Shown here in pieces: positions 54,158 to 62,666 of a DNA stretch of 64,000 bases. Positions within the stretch are counted from its first letter, which is position 1, and the number at the start of each line of letters is the position of its first letter. The position numbers were made by a program, and so were the translations under genes. Source of the DNA: Clostridium beijerinckii HUN142 (GTDB lineage: Bacteria; Bacillota; Clostridia; Clostridiales; Clostridiaceae); contig NZ_KK211335.1 in NCBI RefSeq assembly GCF_000621745.1, positions 499,585 through 563,584 on the forward strand, in the 5' to 3' direction. Under the pieces are notes generated by a model that saw nothing but the letters and a program-made list of their open reading frames with translations, searched no databases and was not told the origin of the DNA.

Positions 54158-55357
54158 ATGAGCGAATATTTTGTTACATCAGAATCTGTAACTGAAGGAC
54201 ATCCTGATAAAATTTGCGATCAGATATCGGATGGAATCTTAGATGCATATTTAGCACAGGATAATAATTCAAGAGTTGCAGTAGAAACAATGGTCTCAAA
54301 GAATACAATTATGATAGCAGGAGAGGTTACTTCAAATGCAAAGGTAAATATTGTTGAGGTTGCAAGAGAGGTTGTAAAAAATATTGGTTATACGAAAGAA
54401 GAATATGGTTTTGATTATAAGAACTGCCTAGTGTTTACAAATATCAATAAACAGTCTCCAGATATTGCTTTAGGTGTTGACAAAATAGAAGAAAACAGGA
54501 AGATTACTAAAGCAATATTAGGAGCTGGTGATCAAGGAATTATGTACGGGTATGCCTTTAATGAGACTGATAATTATATGCCATTAACGTGTGATTTAGC
54601 CAATAAACTTACAATGAGGTTATCTAAACTTAGAAAAAGTGAAGGAATTCCTTGGATTCGTCCTGATGGTAAATCTCAGGTTACAATGAAATATGATAGT
54701 AATGGGAATCCAATTAACATTTCAAGCATAGTAATTTCAATTCAACATGATCCGGATATTGACTATGATTATATGAAAAATGTTATTGAATATGAGGTTA
54801 TTCGTAATGTTATTGATAGCAAGTGGATTAAATATGATACGAAGATACATATTAATCCTACCGGAAGATTTGTTATAGGTGGTCCTGCAGGTGATACGGG
54901 TTTAACGGGACGAAAAATTATGGTAGATACTTATGGTGGAATTGGAAGACATGGTGGTGGAGCCTTTTCAGGAAAAGACCCCACAAAAGTAGATAGATCA
55001 GCAGCATATATGGCAAGGTATGTGGCAAAAAATATGGTTGCTGCAAAGCTGGCTGATAAGGTTGAATTATCCTTAAGCTATGTAATTGGAGAAGCTGAAC
55101 CAGAAGCAATAACTATTAATACATTTGGAACTGAGAAAATAGATATTAAAGATATAAGAAAAATAATTAAAGAGACTTTTTCTTTTTCGGTTGCTAATAT
55201 CTTAGAGCAACTTGATTTAAAGAAACCACAATTTTTTAATACAGCCGCCTATGGTCATTTTGGGCGTGAAAATAAAAATTTTAAATGGGAAAAAACCGAT
55301 AAAATGGAACTTTTAAGAAAGAAGGCAATGCAATGTGTTTTGGAAAATTTTAAATAG
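54158..55357 (+). CDS. metK: S-adenosylmethionine synthetase within the microcompartment operon
   Basis: 399 residues, complete. Motifs: SESVTEGHPDKICDQISD (ATP/Mg), GAGDQGIMYGYA (signature 1) and GGGAFSGKDPTKVDRS (signature 2). It makes SAM from methionine and ATP. The clostridial housekeeping metK is normally elsewhere, so this is probably a second, dedicated copy that feeds the activase at 44897, which spends SAM for each radical installed. It lies between the two-component genes and the membrane protein, all tightly spaced. AAGGTAGGTGG site. No targeting helix is seen. Confidence 0.95.
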   Translation: MSEYFVTSESVTEGHPDKICDQISDGILDAYLAQDNNSRVAVETMVSKNTIMIAGEVTSNAKVNIVEVAREVVKNIGYTKEEYGFDYKNCLVFTNINKQSPDIALGVDKIEENRKITKAILGAGDQGIMYGYAFNETDNYMPLTCDLANKLTMRLSKLRKSEGIPWIRPDGKSQVTMKYDSNGNPINISSIVISIQHDPDIDYDYMKNVIEYEVIRNVIDSKWIKYDTKIHINPTGRFVIGGPAGDTGLTGRKIMVDTYGGIGRHGGGAFSGKDPTKVDRSAAYMARYVAKNMVAAKLADKVELSLSYVIGEAEPEAITINTFGTEKIDIKDIRKIIKETFSFSVANILEQLDLKKPQFFNTAAYGHFGRENKNFKWEKTDKMELLRKKAMQCVLENFK

Positions 55358-55377
55358 TATTTAAGGAGTTTGATGTT

Positions 55378-56247
55378 ATGAATATCTATGCATTAATAGC
55401 AGCATTTGGTGGAGGAGCTTTAGGAGCACTTCTTGGATCAATACCTGCTTTTATTTTAACGGGAATTTTAGCAGTTGTTGGAGGAATTTTAGGATTAGCA
55501 GGTATTGCTGAACCAACGGTTGGAAATATTACTTTTGGTTCTTTTTTAGGTCCTCATATTGCATTTGCAGCAGGAGTAGCGGCAGCAGCATTTGCTGGGA
55601 ATAAAAGAAAAACATTGAGCAATGCAAACGATGTATTAACACCATTATATTCAATTAATGATTATACCGTAATACTCGTTGGAGGTTTATTCGGAGTTAT
55701 AGGTTTTTTATGTCACTATGTTTATGGTGCAGTATTGAACTTTAAAACAGACCTTCCTGCTATTTCTGTTTTCACCGTTTTGATGATTTCGAGATTAGTA
55801 TTTGGTAAGACAGGTCCGGTTGGTAAGTATACTGGGGCAGGCAAAAGAGATTGGCTTCCTGATACAAAAACATTAGTTAATCATATTGTGCTTGGATTAA
55901 CAGTTGGAATTGTTGTAAGCGGCATTGCTATATCAATGGTTAATTCAGGTGTATCACCTAAAGTTATGTCTATGTATCCTATTGTTTGCTTTGGAATTAG
56001 TGCAACTTCATTGATTTTCTTGCAGACTGGTTTTGGAGTTCCGGTAACACATCATATCACTTTACCAGCTGCAGCGGCTACAGTTATGACAGGAAATATA
56101 TTTATAGGTGTTTGCGTAGGAATTGCTTGTGCAATAGCCTGGTTAATTGCAGGAAAAGTTATTAACAGTTATTGTGATACGTATATAGACCCACCAGCCA
56201 CGGTAATATTTATTTCAATGTTTATTATTAATGCGATGTTCATTTAG
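55378..56247 (+). CDS. Polytopic membrane protein of the microcompartment locus (putative permease, PTS EIIC-like)
   Basis: 289 residues with about 8 hydrophobic helices, rich in Gly and Ala. The N-terminal AFGGGALGALLGSIPAFIL and the repeat-like SFLGPHIAFAAGVAAAAFAG resemble the EIIC-type permease fold of unassigned transporters. There are no EIIA/EIIB domains and no obvious phosphorylation sites. It follows metK by 20 bases with an AAGGAG site. It could bring diol, methionine or another small substrate into the cell; this is inference from position, and the locus has no other transporter. Confidence 0.7.
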   Translation: MNIYALIAAFGGGALGALLGSIPAFILTGILAVVGGILGLAGIAEPTVGNITFGSFLGPHIAFAAGVAAAAFAGNKRKTLSNANDVLTPLYSINDYTVILVGGLFGVIGFLCHYVYGAVLNFKTDLPAISVFTVLMISRLVFGKTGPVGKYTGAGKRDWLPDTKTLVNHIVLGLTVGIVVSGIAISMVNSGVSPKVMSMYPIVCFGISATSLIFLQTGFGVPVTHHITLPAAAATVMTGNIFIGVCVGIACAIAWLIAGKVINSYCDTYIDPPATVIFISMFIINAMFI

Positions 56248-56280
56248 ATTTATATGTTAAAAAATAAGGAGGAATTTATT

Positions 56281-56559
56281 ATGAATAATGAAGCTTTAGG
56301 AATGGTTGAAACAAAAGGCTTAGTTAGTGCAATAGAAGCCGCTGATGCAATGACAAAGGCAGCAAATGTTATGCTGGTTGGATATGAAAAAATTGGATCA
56401 GGACTTGTAACTGTAATGGTTCGCGGGGATGTTGGAGCAGTAAAAGCGGCTGTAGATGCTGGAGTTGCAGCTGCAAGAAATGTTGGCGAAGTGATTTCGC
56501 AACATGTTATTCCAAGACCACATATTGATACAGAAAAGATATTACCAAAAACTTTATAG
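56281..56559 (+). CDS. Microcompartment shell protein BMC-H (PduA/PduJ-like), second copy
   Basis: 92 residues from ATG 56281 behind AAGGAGGAA. EALGMVETKGLVSAIEAADA and YEKIGSGLVTVMVRGDVGAV nearly repeat the shell protein at 47023; the C-terminal IPRPHIDTEKILPKTL is also shared. Differences cluster at MLVGYEK versus NLIGYEK and at AAVDAGVAAARN. This looks like a recent paralog pair supplying major facets. It leads the second half of the locus. Confidence 0.94.
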   Translation: MNNEALGMVETKGLVSAIEAADAMTKAANVMLVGYEKIGSGLVTVMVRGDVGAVKAAVDAGVAAARNVGEVISQHVIPRPHIDTEKILPKTL

Positions 56560-56595
56560 AGTTTTTATAGGATATCTAGAGAGTGAGTTGATAAA

Positions 56596-57234
56596 ATGCA
56601 TAGCGAAGATGTAGTAAAGTTAATTACTAAAATAGTTGTAGATAAAATCAAAGCATTAGAGAATTATAAAATTCCTATTGGCGTATCAAATAGGCATGTG
56701 CACCTAAGTCAAAAGGATTTAGATATTCTATATGGTCTAGGATATAGCTTAGCTAAAAAAATTGATTTGAAACAACCAGGACAATTTGCAGCTAATGAAA
56801 CTGTAACTATTAGAGGTCCTAAAGGTGAATTTGAAAATGTCCGTATTTTAGGCCCTATAAGAAGTGAAAGTCAGGTTGAAGTTTCAATGACAGATAGTTT
56901 TAGGTTGGGGGTAAAACCTCCAATTAAAGAATCAGGACAACTAGAAAATACTCCAGGACTTGAAATTATAGGACCTAAAGGGAGTGTGAAAATTCCAAAC
57001 GGAACAATCATTGCTTTAAGACATATTCATATGACACCTGAATATGCTGAGAAAATGGGAGTGAAAGATAAGGAAATTGTTGAAGTGGAAACTATGGGCG
57101 AAAGACATGGTATCTTAGGTAATGTTTTAATAAGGGTTTCTGATAAGTCTTCTCTTGAAATGCATGTGGATGTTGATGAAGCTAATGCTTGTGCTTTAAA
57201 AAATGATGACTTTGTTATCCTGCATAGGAAGTAA
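56596..57234 (+). CDS. pduL: Phosphate propanoyltransferase (PduL type)
   Basis: 212 residues. Two PduL half-domains with zinc-binding histidines are seen: GVSNRHVHLSQKDLD and ALRHIHMTPEYAEKMG. ILGPIRSESQVEVSMTDSFR is also typical. It converts propionyl-CoA and phosphate to propionyl-phosphate and CoA, recycling CoA in the lumen. The N-terminal SEDVVKLITKIVVDKIKAL is amphipathic and fits an encapsulation peptide. No acid kinase gene is in the locus; a housekeeping acetate or butyrate kinase presumably yields ATP. Confidence 0.94.
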   Translation: MHSEDVVKLITKIVVDKIKALENYKIPIGVSNRHVHLSQKDLDILYGLGYSLAKKIDLKQPGQFAANETVTIRGPKGEFENVRILGPIRSESQVEVSMTDSFRLGVKPPIKESGQLENTPGLEIIGPKGSVKIPNGTIIALRHIHMTPEYAEKMGVKDKEIVEVETMGERHGILGNVLIRVSDKSSLEMHVDVDEANACALKNDDFVILHRK

Positions 57235-57273
57235 GCAGTTAGTTACAAATTAATTATGATAGGAGAGATAAGA

Positions 57274-58092
57274 ATGTTAATAAATAGTGACATATTAACA
57301 GAATTCTCCAATTTGATTGCTGAAAATAGAAGTAATTCATTTGAAGGAGAGCTTAAAACGGGAGTAGACCTAGGAACGGCCAATATTGTTGTATCAGTTG
57401 TAGATTCTAATAATAATCCTATTGCAGGAGCTACTTACCCTTCTACTGTTGTTAAAGATGGAATTGTAGTAGATTTTGTAGGCGCTATAAATATAGTTAA
57501 AAGTTTAAAAGCTGAGGTTGAAGAAATAATTGGTAGAGAGCTTCTAACAGCAGCAACTGCTATACCACCAGGAATTATTTCCGGTAATGTAAAGTGTATA
57601 TCCAATGTTGTAGAAGCAGCAGGATTTGAAGTTATAAATGTTGTGGATGAGCCAACAGCGGCAGCTAGGGTGATAGACATTAAGGACGGTGCAGTTGTTG
57701 ATGTTGGAGGTGGAACAACAGGAATTAGTATATTGAAGGATGGACAAGTAATTTTTACTGCTGATGAAGCAACTGGGGGTACACATATGACACTTGTACT
57801 TGCAGGATATTATGGAATATCAATTAAGGAAGCAGAAGAATTAAAGAAAGATCCTAAGAAAGACAAAGATATATTTCCAATTATTAAACCTGTAGTTGAA
57901 AAGATGGCATCAATAGTAAAGAGATATTTAAATGGTTATGATGTATCAGAAATTTATGTTGTTGGAGGGGCTTCATCCTTTGAGGAATTTAACGATGTTT
58001 TTGAAAAAGAAATAGGTATTAAAACCATAAAGTTTAATGAACCTTTATTAGTAACGCCTTTAGGCATTGCAATGAACTGTAATAGAGGATGA
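57274..58092 (+). CDS. eutJ: EutJ-family Hsp70-like chaperone
   Basis: 272 residues from ATG 57274, with AGGAGAG 6 bases upstream; ATG 57256 lies before that site. Actin-like ATPase motifs are TGVDLGTANIVVSVVD (phosphate 1), VVDEPTAAARV, AVVDVGGGTTGISIL (phosphate 2) and IYVVGGASSFEEF (adenosine). EutJ proteins are found in eut and grp loci and are thought to help assembly or reactivation. It could assist dehydratase folding or release of damaged enzyme; this is inference. Confidence 0.9.
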   Translation: MLINSDILTEFSNLIAENRSNSFEGELKTGVDLGTANIVVSVVDSNNNPIAGATYPSTVVKDGIVVDFVGAINIVKSLKAEVEEIIGRELLTAATAIPPGIISGNVKCISNVVEAAGFEVINVVDEPTAAARVIDIKDGAVVDVGGGTTGISILKDGQVIFTADEATGGTHMTLVLAGYYGISIKEAEELKKDPKKDKDIFPIIKPVVEKMASIVKRYLNGYDVSEIYVVGGASSFEEFNDVFEKEIGIKTIKFNEPLLVTPLGIAMNCNRG

Positions 58093-58117
58093 AAATTTTA
58101 AAAAGAGGTGTATATTA

Positions 58118-59536
58118 ATGGATGTAGATGTAGTTTTAGTTGAAAAACTAGTTAGACAAGCAATAGAGGAAGTGAAAAATAAAAACTTATTAAATTTGGA
58201 TAAATTTGATTCTTTAAAAAATTACGGTATTTTTGAAACTATGGATGCGGCAGTTGAAGCGTCACATATAGCACAAAAACAATTATTAAATTCTTCTATG
58301 AACGATAGACAAAAATATGTGAATACTATAAAGGCTGCCATTTTGAAAAAGGAAAATTTAGAATTGATTTCAAGAATGTCTGTTGAAGAAACAGAGATTG
58401 GTAAATATGAACATAAATTAATTAAAAATAGAATAGCGGCTGAAAAGACACCAGGTATAGAAGATTTAAATACTGAGGCAATGACAGGAGATAATGGACT
58501 TACTTTGGTTGAATATTGTCCATTTGGAGTAATTGGTGCTATTACTCCTACTACAAACCCTACTGAAACTATCATTTGTAATTCTATTTCTATGATTGCG
58601 GGCGGGAATACAGTAGTGTTTAGTCCACATCCAAGAGCAAAAAATGTTTCAATAAAATTAGTGACTATGTTAAATAAAGCATTAGAAGTGGCAGGGGCTC
58701 CTGATAATCTTATAGCAACAGTTAATGAACCTTCTATTGAAAATACAAATATTATGATGGAACATCCAAAGATCAGAATGCTCGTAGCAACTGGTGGGCC
58801 AGCCATTGTTAAAAAGGTTATGTCTACAGGAAAAAAAGCTATTGGAGCGGGGGCAGGAAATCCTCCCGTTGTTGTTGATGAAACTGCTGATATAGAAAAA
58901 GCTGCTATTGATATTGTTAATGGATGCAGCTTTGATAATAATGTTCCATGTATAGCTGAAAAAGAAGTCTTTGCGGTTGATCAAATATGTGATTATTTAA
59001 TACATTACATGAAACTGAATGGAGCTTATGAAATTAAAGATAGAGAATTGATTCAAAAACTTTTAGATTTAGTTACAAATGAAAATGGTGGACCTAAGGT
59101 TTCTTTTGTAGGAAAGAGTGCACCACATATTTTAAATAAGCTTGGTATTTCAGTAGATGAGAATATTAAAGTAATCATAATGGAAGTAGATAAAAATCAT
59201 CATTTCGTTTTGGAAGAAATGATGATGCCTATTCTACCTATTGTAAGAACAAAAGATGTAGATGAGGCTATTGAATGTGCTTACGTTGCTGAGCATGGAA
59301 ATAGACATACAGCTATAATGCATTCAAAGAATGTTGACAAGCTTACTAAAATGGCAAGACTTTTAGAAACAACTATTTTTGTCAAAAATGCACCATCTTA
59401 TGCTGGAATAGGCGTTGGTGGGGAAGGAACTACAACATTTACTATTGCAGGCCCTACTGGTGAAGGTTTAACAACAGCAAGGTCTTTCTGCAGAAAACGT
59501 AGGTGTGTTATGGTAGATGCATTTAATATAAGATAA
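58118..59536 (+). CDS. CoA-acylating aldehyde dehydrogenase (PduP-like), copy 2 with encapsulation helix
   Basis: 472 residues. The N-terminal DVVLVEKLVRQAIEEVKNK is an amphipathic helix joined to the core by a linker, as in PduP targeting. Catalytic Cys278 sits in DNNVPCIAEKE. ITPTTNPTETIICNSISM and the C-terminal GEGLTTARSFCRKRRC are PduP-like. It makes acyl-CoA from the aldehyde inside the shell. It is a diverged paralog of the 49252 gene, which lacks the helix. AAGAGGTG site 11 bases upstream. Confidence 0.93.
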   Translation: MDVDVVLVEKLVRQAIEEVKNKNLLNLDKFDSLKNYGIFETMDAAVEASHIAQKQLLNSSMNDRQKYVNTIKAAILKKENLELISRMSVEETEIGKYEHKLIKNRIAAEKTPGIEDLNTEAMTGDNGLTLVEYCPFGVIGAITPTTNPTETIICNSISMIAGGNTVVFSPHPRAKNVSIKLVTMLNKALEVAGAPDNLIATVNEPSIENTNIMMEHPKIRMLVATGGPAIVKKVMSTGKKAIGAGAGNPPVVVDETADIEKAAIDIVNGCSFDNNVPCIAEKEVFAVDQICDYLIHYMKLNGAYEIKDRELIQKLLDLVTNENGGPKVSFVGKSAPHILNKLGISVDENIKVIIMEVDKNHHFVLEEMMMPILPIVRTKDVDEAIECAYVAEHGNRHTAIMHSKNVDKLTKMARLLETTIFVKNAPSYAGIGVGGEGTTTFTIAGPTGEGLTTARSFCRKRRCVMVDAFNIR

Positions 59537-59754
59537 TGTAGTCAGTATGATAGTATATTTCCCTTTATACTTTGTCACTATGTTTACCTAATAGGGTACT
59601 ATTGGAAAACATACTTCATTGTTTAATGGGAAATATTTATCATATTATGGAATTAATATTTTCTCTCATATATCTTAAAGAAAAAATTTGCAATAAAGAG
59701 AAGATGTGTTTAGGCGGTACTTTTTCAATGAAATAGAATTGGAGTAGAGAAGTT
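59537..59754 (+). other. Gap before the pduS-like gene
   Basis: 218 bases with no gene. AT-rich; TTGCAA (near 59689) could act as a -35 for a local promoter, but no good -10 with proper spacing is evident. No terminator is seen. Confidence 0.3.
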
Positions 59755-61080
59755 ATGGAAAAAAGCTTTATTGATTTAATAAAAGATGCTGGAATAATTG
59801 GAGCCGGTGGAGCTGGTTTTCCAACACATGTGAAATTAAATGCAAAAGTCAAAACTGTAATAGTAAATGGTGCAGAATGTGAACCATTGCTAAAGGTAGA
59901 CCAACAATTGATGGATAAGAAAGCAGATGAAATTCTCTATGCTTTAGACAAGGTTGTTGATGAAACCGAAAGTGAGGTAGGGATAATTGCATTAAAAGGG
60001 AAATATAAAGGTGCAATAAGTACATTAAATTCAAAAATTAAGAATTATCCTAAATTACAGCTGTTTATGTTGGAAAATTTTTATCCTGCCGGAGATGAAC
60101 AAGTTCTTGTATATGAAGTTACAAATAAGATTGTACCAGAGGGTGGAATTCCTTTAAATGTAGGAGTTATAGTAATTAATGTGGAAACCTTATTAAATGT
60201 ATACAATGCAATTAATGGTATTCCTGTTACTGAAAAATATTTAACTATTACTGGTGAGGTAAGAAATCCAATAACAGTTAAAGTGCCTATAGGAATTTCG
60301 ATTGAGGAAGCAATTGAAATTGCAGGTGGAAGTTCTATAAAAGATTTTTGCGTTATAGATGGCGGACCAATGATGGGAAAGATAGTAGAAGATACTCAAG
60401 GTCCAATCAAAAAAAATACGAAAGGGCTAATAGTGCTCGAAAAGGAACATAAAATAGTGCAATCTAAATTAAAGAGTATACAATCTACCATAAGAGATGC
60501 AAGAATAGCGTGCTGTCAGTGTTCTTTATGTACGGAAGTCTGTCCGAGACATTTGCTAGGGCACAAAATTGAACCGTCTAAAATAATGAGAATTGCTAGT
60601 TATGGTAAGACTTGTAGTACAGAAATCTCACCTACAAATACTTTTCTTTGCAGCGAATGTGCTCTTTGTGAACAAGCGTGTATTATGGGACTACAACCTT
60701 GGAAATTAAATAGATTCTTTAAAGGGGAATTAAGTAAAAATGGTATAAGAAATCCTCATAATAGGAAACCAGAAAAGGCGGATGAATTTAGAAGGTATAG
60801 AAAATTTCCTGTTGAGAGATTAAAGCAAAGGCTTGACATAAATAAATATAATTCAGATTCACTTTTAGAAGAGAAAGAATACGATTTTCAAAAAGTCACA
60901 ATATTAAGATCACAACATATAGGAGTAAAAGCTGAACCTATAGTTAAAGTTGGAGATAAAGTTCAAAAAGGTGATTTGATAGGAAAAATTTCAGATGGGA
61001 AGCTAGGAGCTAAGATCCATGCAAGCATAGATGGAATTATAAAAGAAATAACAGATGAAAGTATAGTTATAGTTAAATAA
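59755..61080 (+). CDS. pduS: PduS-like flavin/iron-sulfur electron transfer protein (RnfC-related)
   Basis: 441 residues. The N-terminal GAGGAGFPTHVK and VNGAECEPLLKVDQQ belong to the FMN/NADH-binding RnfC/NuoF-like domain (1-150). An SLBB domain follows (about 165-215). Two 4Fe-4S clusters begin at Cys253 (CCQCSLCTEVCP) and Cys299 (CSECALCEQAC). A C-terminal barrel/lipoyl-like segment contains KVGDKVQKGDLIGKI. In Pdu systems PduS reduces cobalamin; here there is no B12 enzyme, so it may supply electrons to the activase or export them through the PduT-like shell protein. Confidence 0.93.
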   Translation: MEKSFIDLIKDAGIIGAGGAGFPTHVKLNAKVKTVIVNGAECEPLLKVDQQLMDKKADEILYALDKVVDETESEVGIIALKGKYKGAISTLNSKIKNYPKLQLFMLENFYPAGDEQVLVYEVTNKIVPEGGIPLNVGVIVINVETLLNVYNAINGIPVTEKYLTITGEVRNPITVKVPIGISIEEAIEIAGGSSIKDFCVIDGGPMMGKIVEDTQGPIKKNTKGLIVLEKEHKIVQSKLKSIQSTIRDARIACCQCSLCTEVCPRHLLGHKIEPSKIMRIASYGKTCSTEISPTNTFLCSECALCEQACIMGLQPWKLNRFFKGELSKNGIRNPHNRKPEKADEFRRYRKFPVERLKQRLDINKYNSDSLLEEKEYDFQKVTILRSQHIGVKAEPIVKVGDKVQKGDLIGKISDGKLGAKIHASIDGIIKEITDESIVIVK

Positions 61081-61120
61081 TATATGTATTATTAAATCTA
61101 TGAAAGGGGAAGAGGCAGCA

Positions 61121-61669
61121 ATGAGAAGGTCTATTGGATTACTTGAATATAAAAGCATTGCAAAGGGAATGGAAGCATGTGATGAAATGCTTAAATCTTC
61201 AAATGTCGAGTTAGTTTTAGCTTCACCAGTATGTCCTGGGAAATATATAGTGATATTATCTGGAGATGTAGGTGCAGTTGAAAATGCCGTTAAAGTAGGG
61301 AAAAATATTGGAGGCAGTTATCTTATAAGTGATTACTTAATAGCAAATGTTCATGAAAATGTATTCCCAGCTATTATAGGAACAATTGACATTGGGAAAA
61401 TTGATTCGCTAGGAATTGTTGAAACTATATCAGCAGTAGCTTCTGTAATTGCAGGAGATGTAGCATTGAAAGCTGCTAATATAGATCTATTAGAAATAAG
61501 AGTTGCAAAAGGACTTTGTGGAAAAGGATACATGTTAATGACTGGAGAAGTGTCCGCTGTAAAATCTGCAGTTGAAGCTTGCGAAAGCAGACTTATGGAA
61601 ACTGGTGAAATCATAAGTACAGTTACAATACCATCACCAAGTAAAGAATTGATTTCAAGCTTGCTTTAG
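61121..61669 (+). CDS. pduT: PduT-like BMC-T shell protein with FeS-ligand cysteine
   Basis: 182 residues with two BMC domains (SIGLLEYKSIAKGMEACDE; DSLGIVETISAVASVIAGD). Cys38 in ASPVCPGKYIV matches the Salmonella PduT cysteine that holds a 4Fe-4S cluster at the trimer pore. ATG 61121 is the start that gives this numbering and has AAGGGGAAGAGG upstream. It follows the PduS-like gene by 40 bases, the same partner order as in pdu operons. It is the last recognised gene of the locus. A weak long stem (AGATAGTCT/AGACTATC, 61731-61797) may end the transcript. Confidence 0.94.
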   Translation: MRRSIGLLEYKSIAKGMEACDEMLKSSNVELVLASPVCPGKYIVILSGDVGAVENAVKVGKNIGGSYLISDYLIANVHENVFPAIIGTIDIGKIDSLGIVETISAVASVIAGDVALKAANIDLLEIRVAKGLCGKGYMLMTGEVSAVKSAVEACESRLMETGEIISTVTIPSPSKELISSLL

Positions 61670-61903
61670 GAATAGGAGTGAATATAAAGTAAAGAGATAT
61701 GCTTATCTATTTACAACTTTTTATATAAAGAGATAGTCTGTATTTACTTGGCTTAATAATGCATTGCATAATCTTTATAAAGTTTATTAGACTATCCCCT
61801 AAATGGATTTGTAATTTTCCACGATATCTCAATTTATTCGTTAGAAATTTGTTTTACTACCCACAATAAATGCACCTAATTTCTTATCTTTTGAGCTGAT
61901 TGC

Positions 61904-62179
61904 TTACATTCTAATGCAATCATCCTCTATATCCACAACTAAATAGTAGTATACAGCTATTAGAGCAACTACTATTCCCTGCTTACCTTTATATTTGTCT
62001 ATAAGCTTTTCGCCACCACCAGTGATTACTTGATTAACTTTTCTTTCATAGCGTGAATTCCAGTTGCTAAAGGAATCGTCTATAATTCTTCTTGAATAGT
62101 TATGCTCATGACTAGAGAAAACTATATCTATATTGCATTTATCTATAATTTTCCAAAAGGCATCTCTATCTGAATCCAT
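61904..62179 (-). pseudogene. 3' fragment of a metallophosphoesterase
   Basis: The minus-strand frame reads a C-terminal piece of a calcineurin-like phosphoesterase: NIDIVFSSHEHNYSRRI contains the conserved GHEH-type His pair (here SHEHNY), followed by VITGGGEKLIDKYKG. The N-terminal two thirds with the first metal ligands are missing. The frame begins inside the preceding kinase fragment with no ribosome binding site. It is probably a deletion remnant. Confidence 0.7.
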
Positions 62180-62490
62180 TGCTTCATATAGTTAAATAAT
62201 TTTGGGGAAATATTTTCAGATAGTGGATTAGATGATAAGTATTTATCAAGTTCTATTCCATCAATGTATTCGCGTATTATATAATTTCTACCAAAGGCAT
62301 AAAGTCTAGGAAAGTGTAAATCCATTTGTTCCATAACTAGAGTTTCTATTTCATCTGAACATATCTGCTTTTTCTTAAAAACCTTTATACATTTTTGTGA
62401 ATCTATTTTACAAACCTTTCCTTGCGTACCAGATCCTAAAAACTCAAGATTATCTGTATCTAAATTAGAATATTTATTAATAATAATCAT
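62143..62490 (-). pseudogene. 5' fragment of a serine/threonine-kinase-like gene
   Basis: 115 codons. The N-lobe of a protein kinase is visible: LGSGTQGKVCKI (Gly loop), KCIKVFKKK (ATP-binding Lys), and hinge REYIDGIELDKYL. The catalytic loop and DFG are missing. After MKQ the frame passes into sequence that, one frame over, encodes the phosphoesterase fragment. The two truncated genes are therefore fused out of frame by a deletion near 62160-62190. Confidence 0.7.
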
Positions 62491-62666
62491 CTTATTAATA
62501 AATTAGTGTCAATATTAGAATATGATTAAAAGGATATTTTGCTATATTAAAAAATTGTCGGTTTTATGCATTTAAAGATTATATATATATAGTCATAATG
62601 CTGAGAAACAATAATAAAATATTATCAGCATGCAATTTATAAGATTTTTTAGAAGGGAGGAATTTT

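Noticed and set aside
58222..58806. 194-codon antisense open frame inside the second aldehyde dehydrogenase
   Set aside because: It is a shadow of a strongly supported gene with catalytic motifs on the other strand and has no ribosome binding site.
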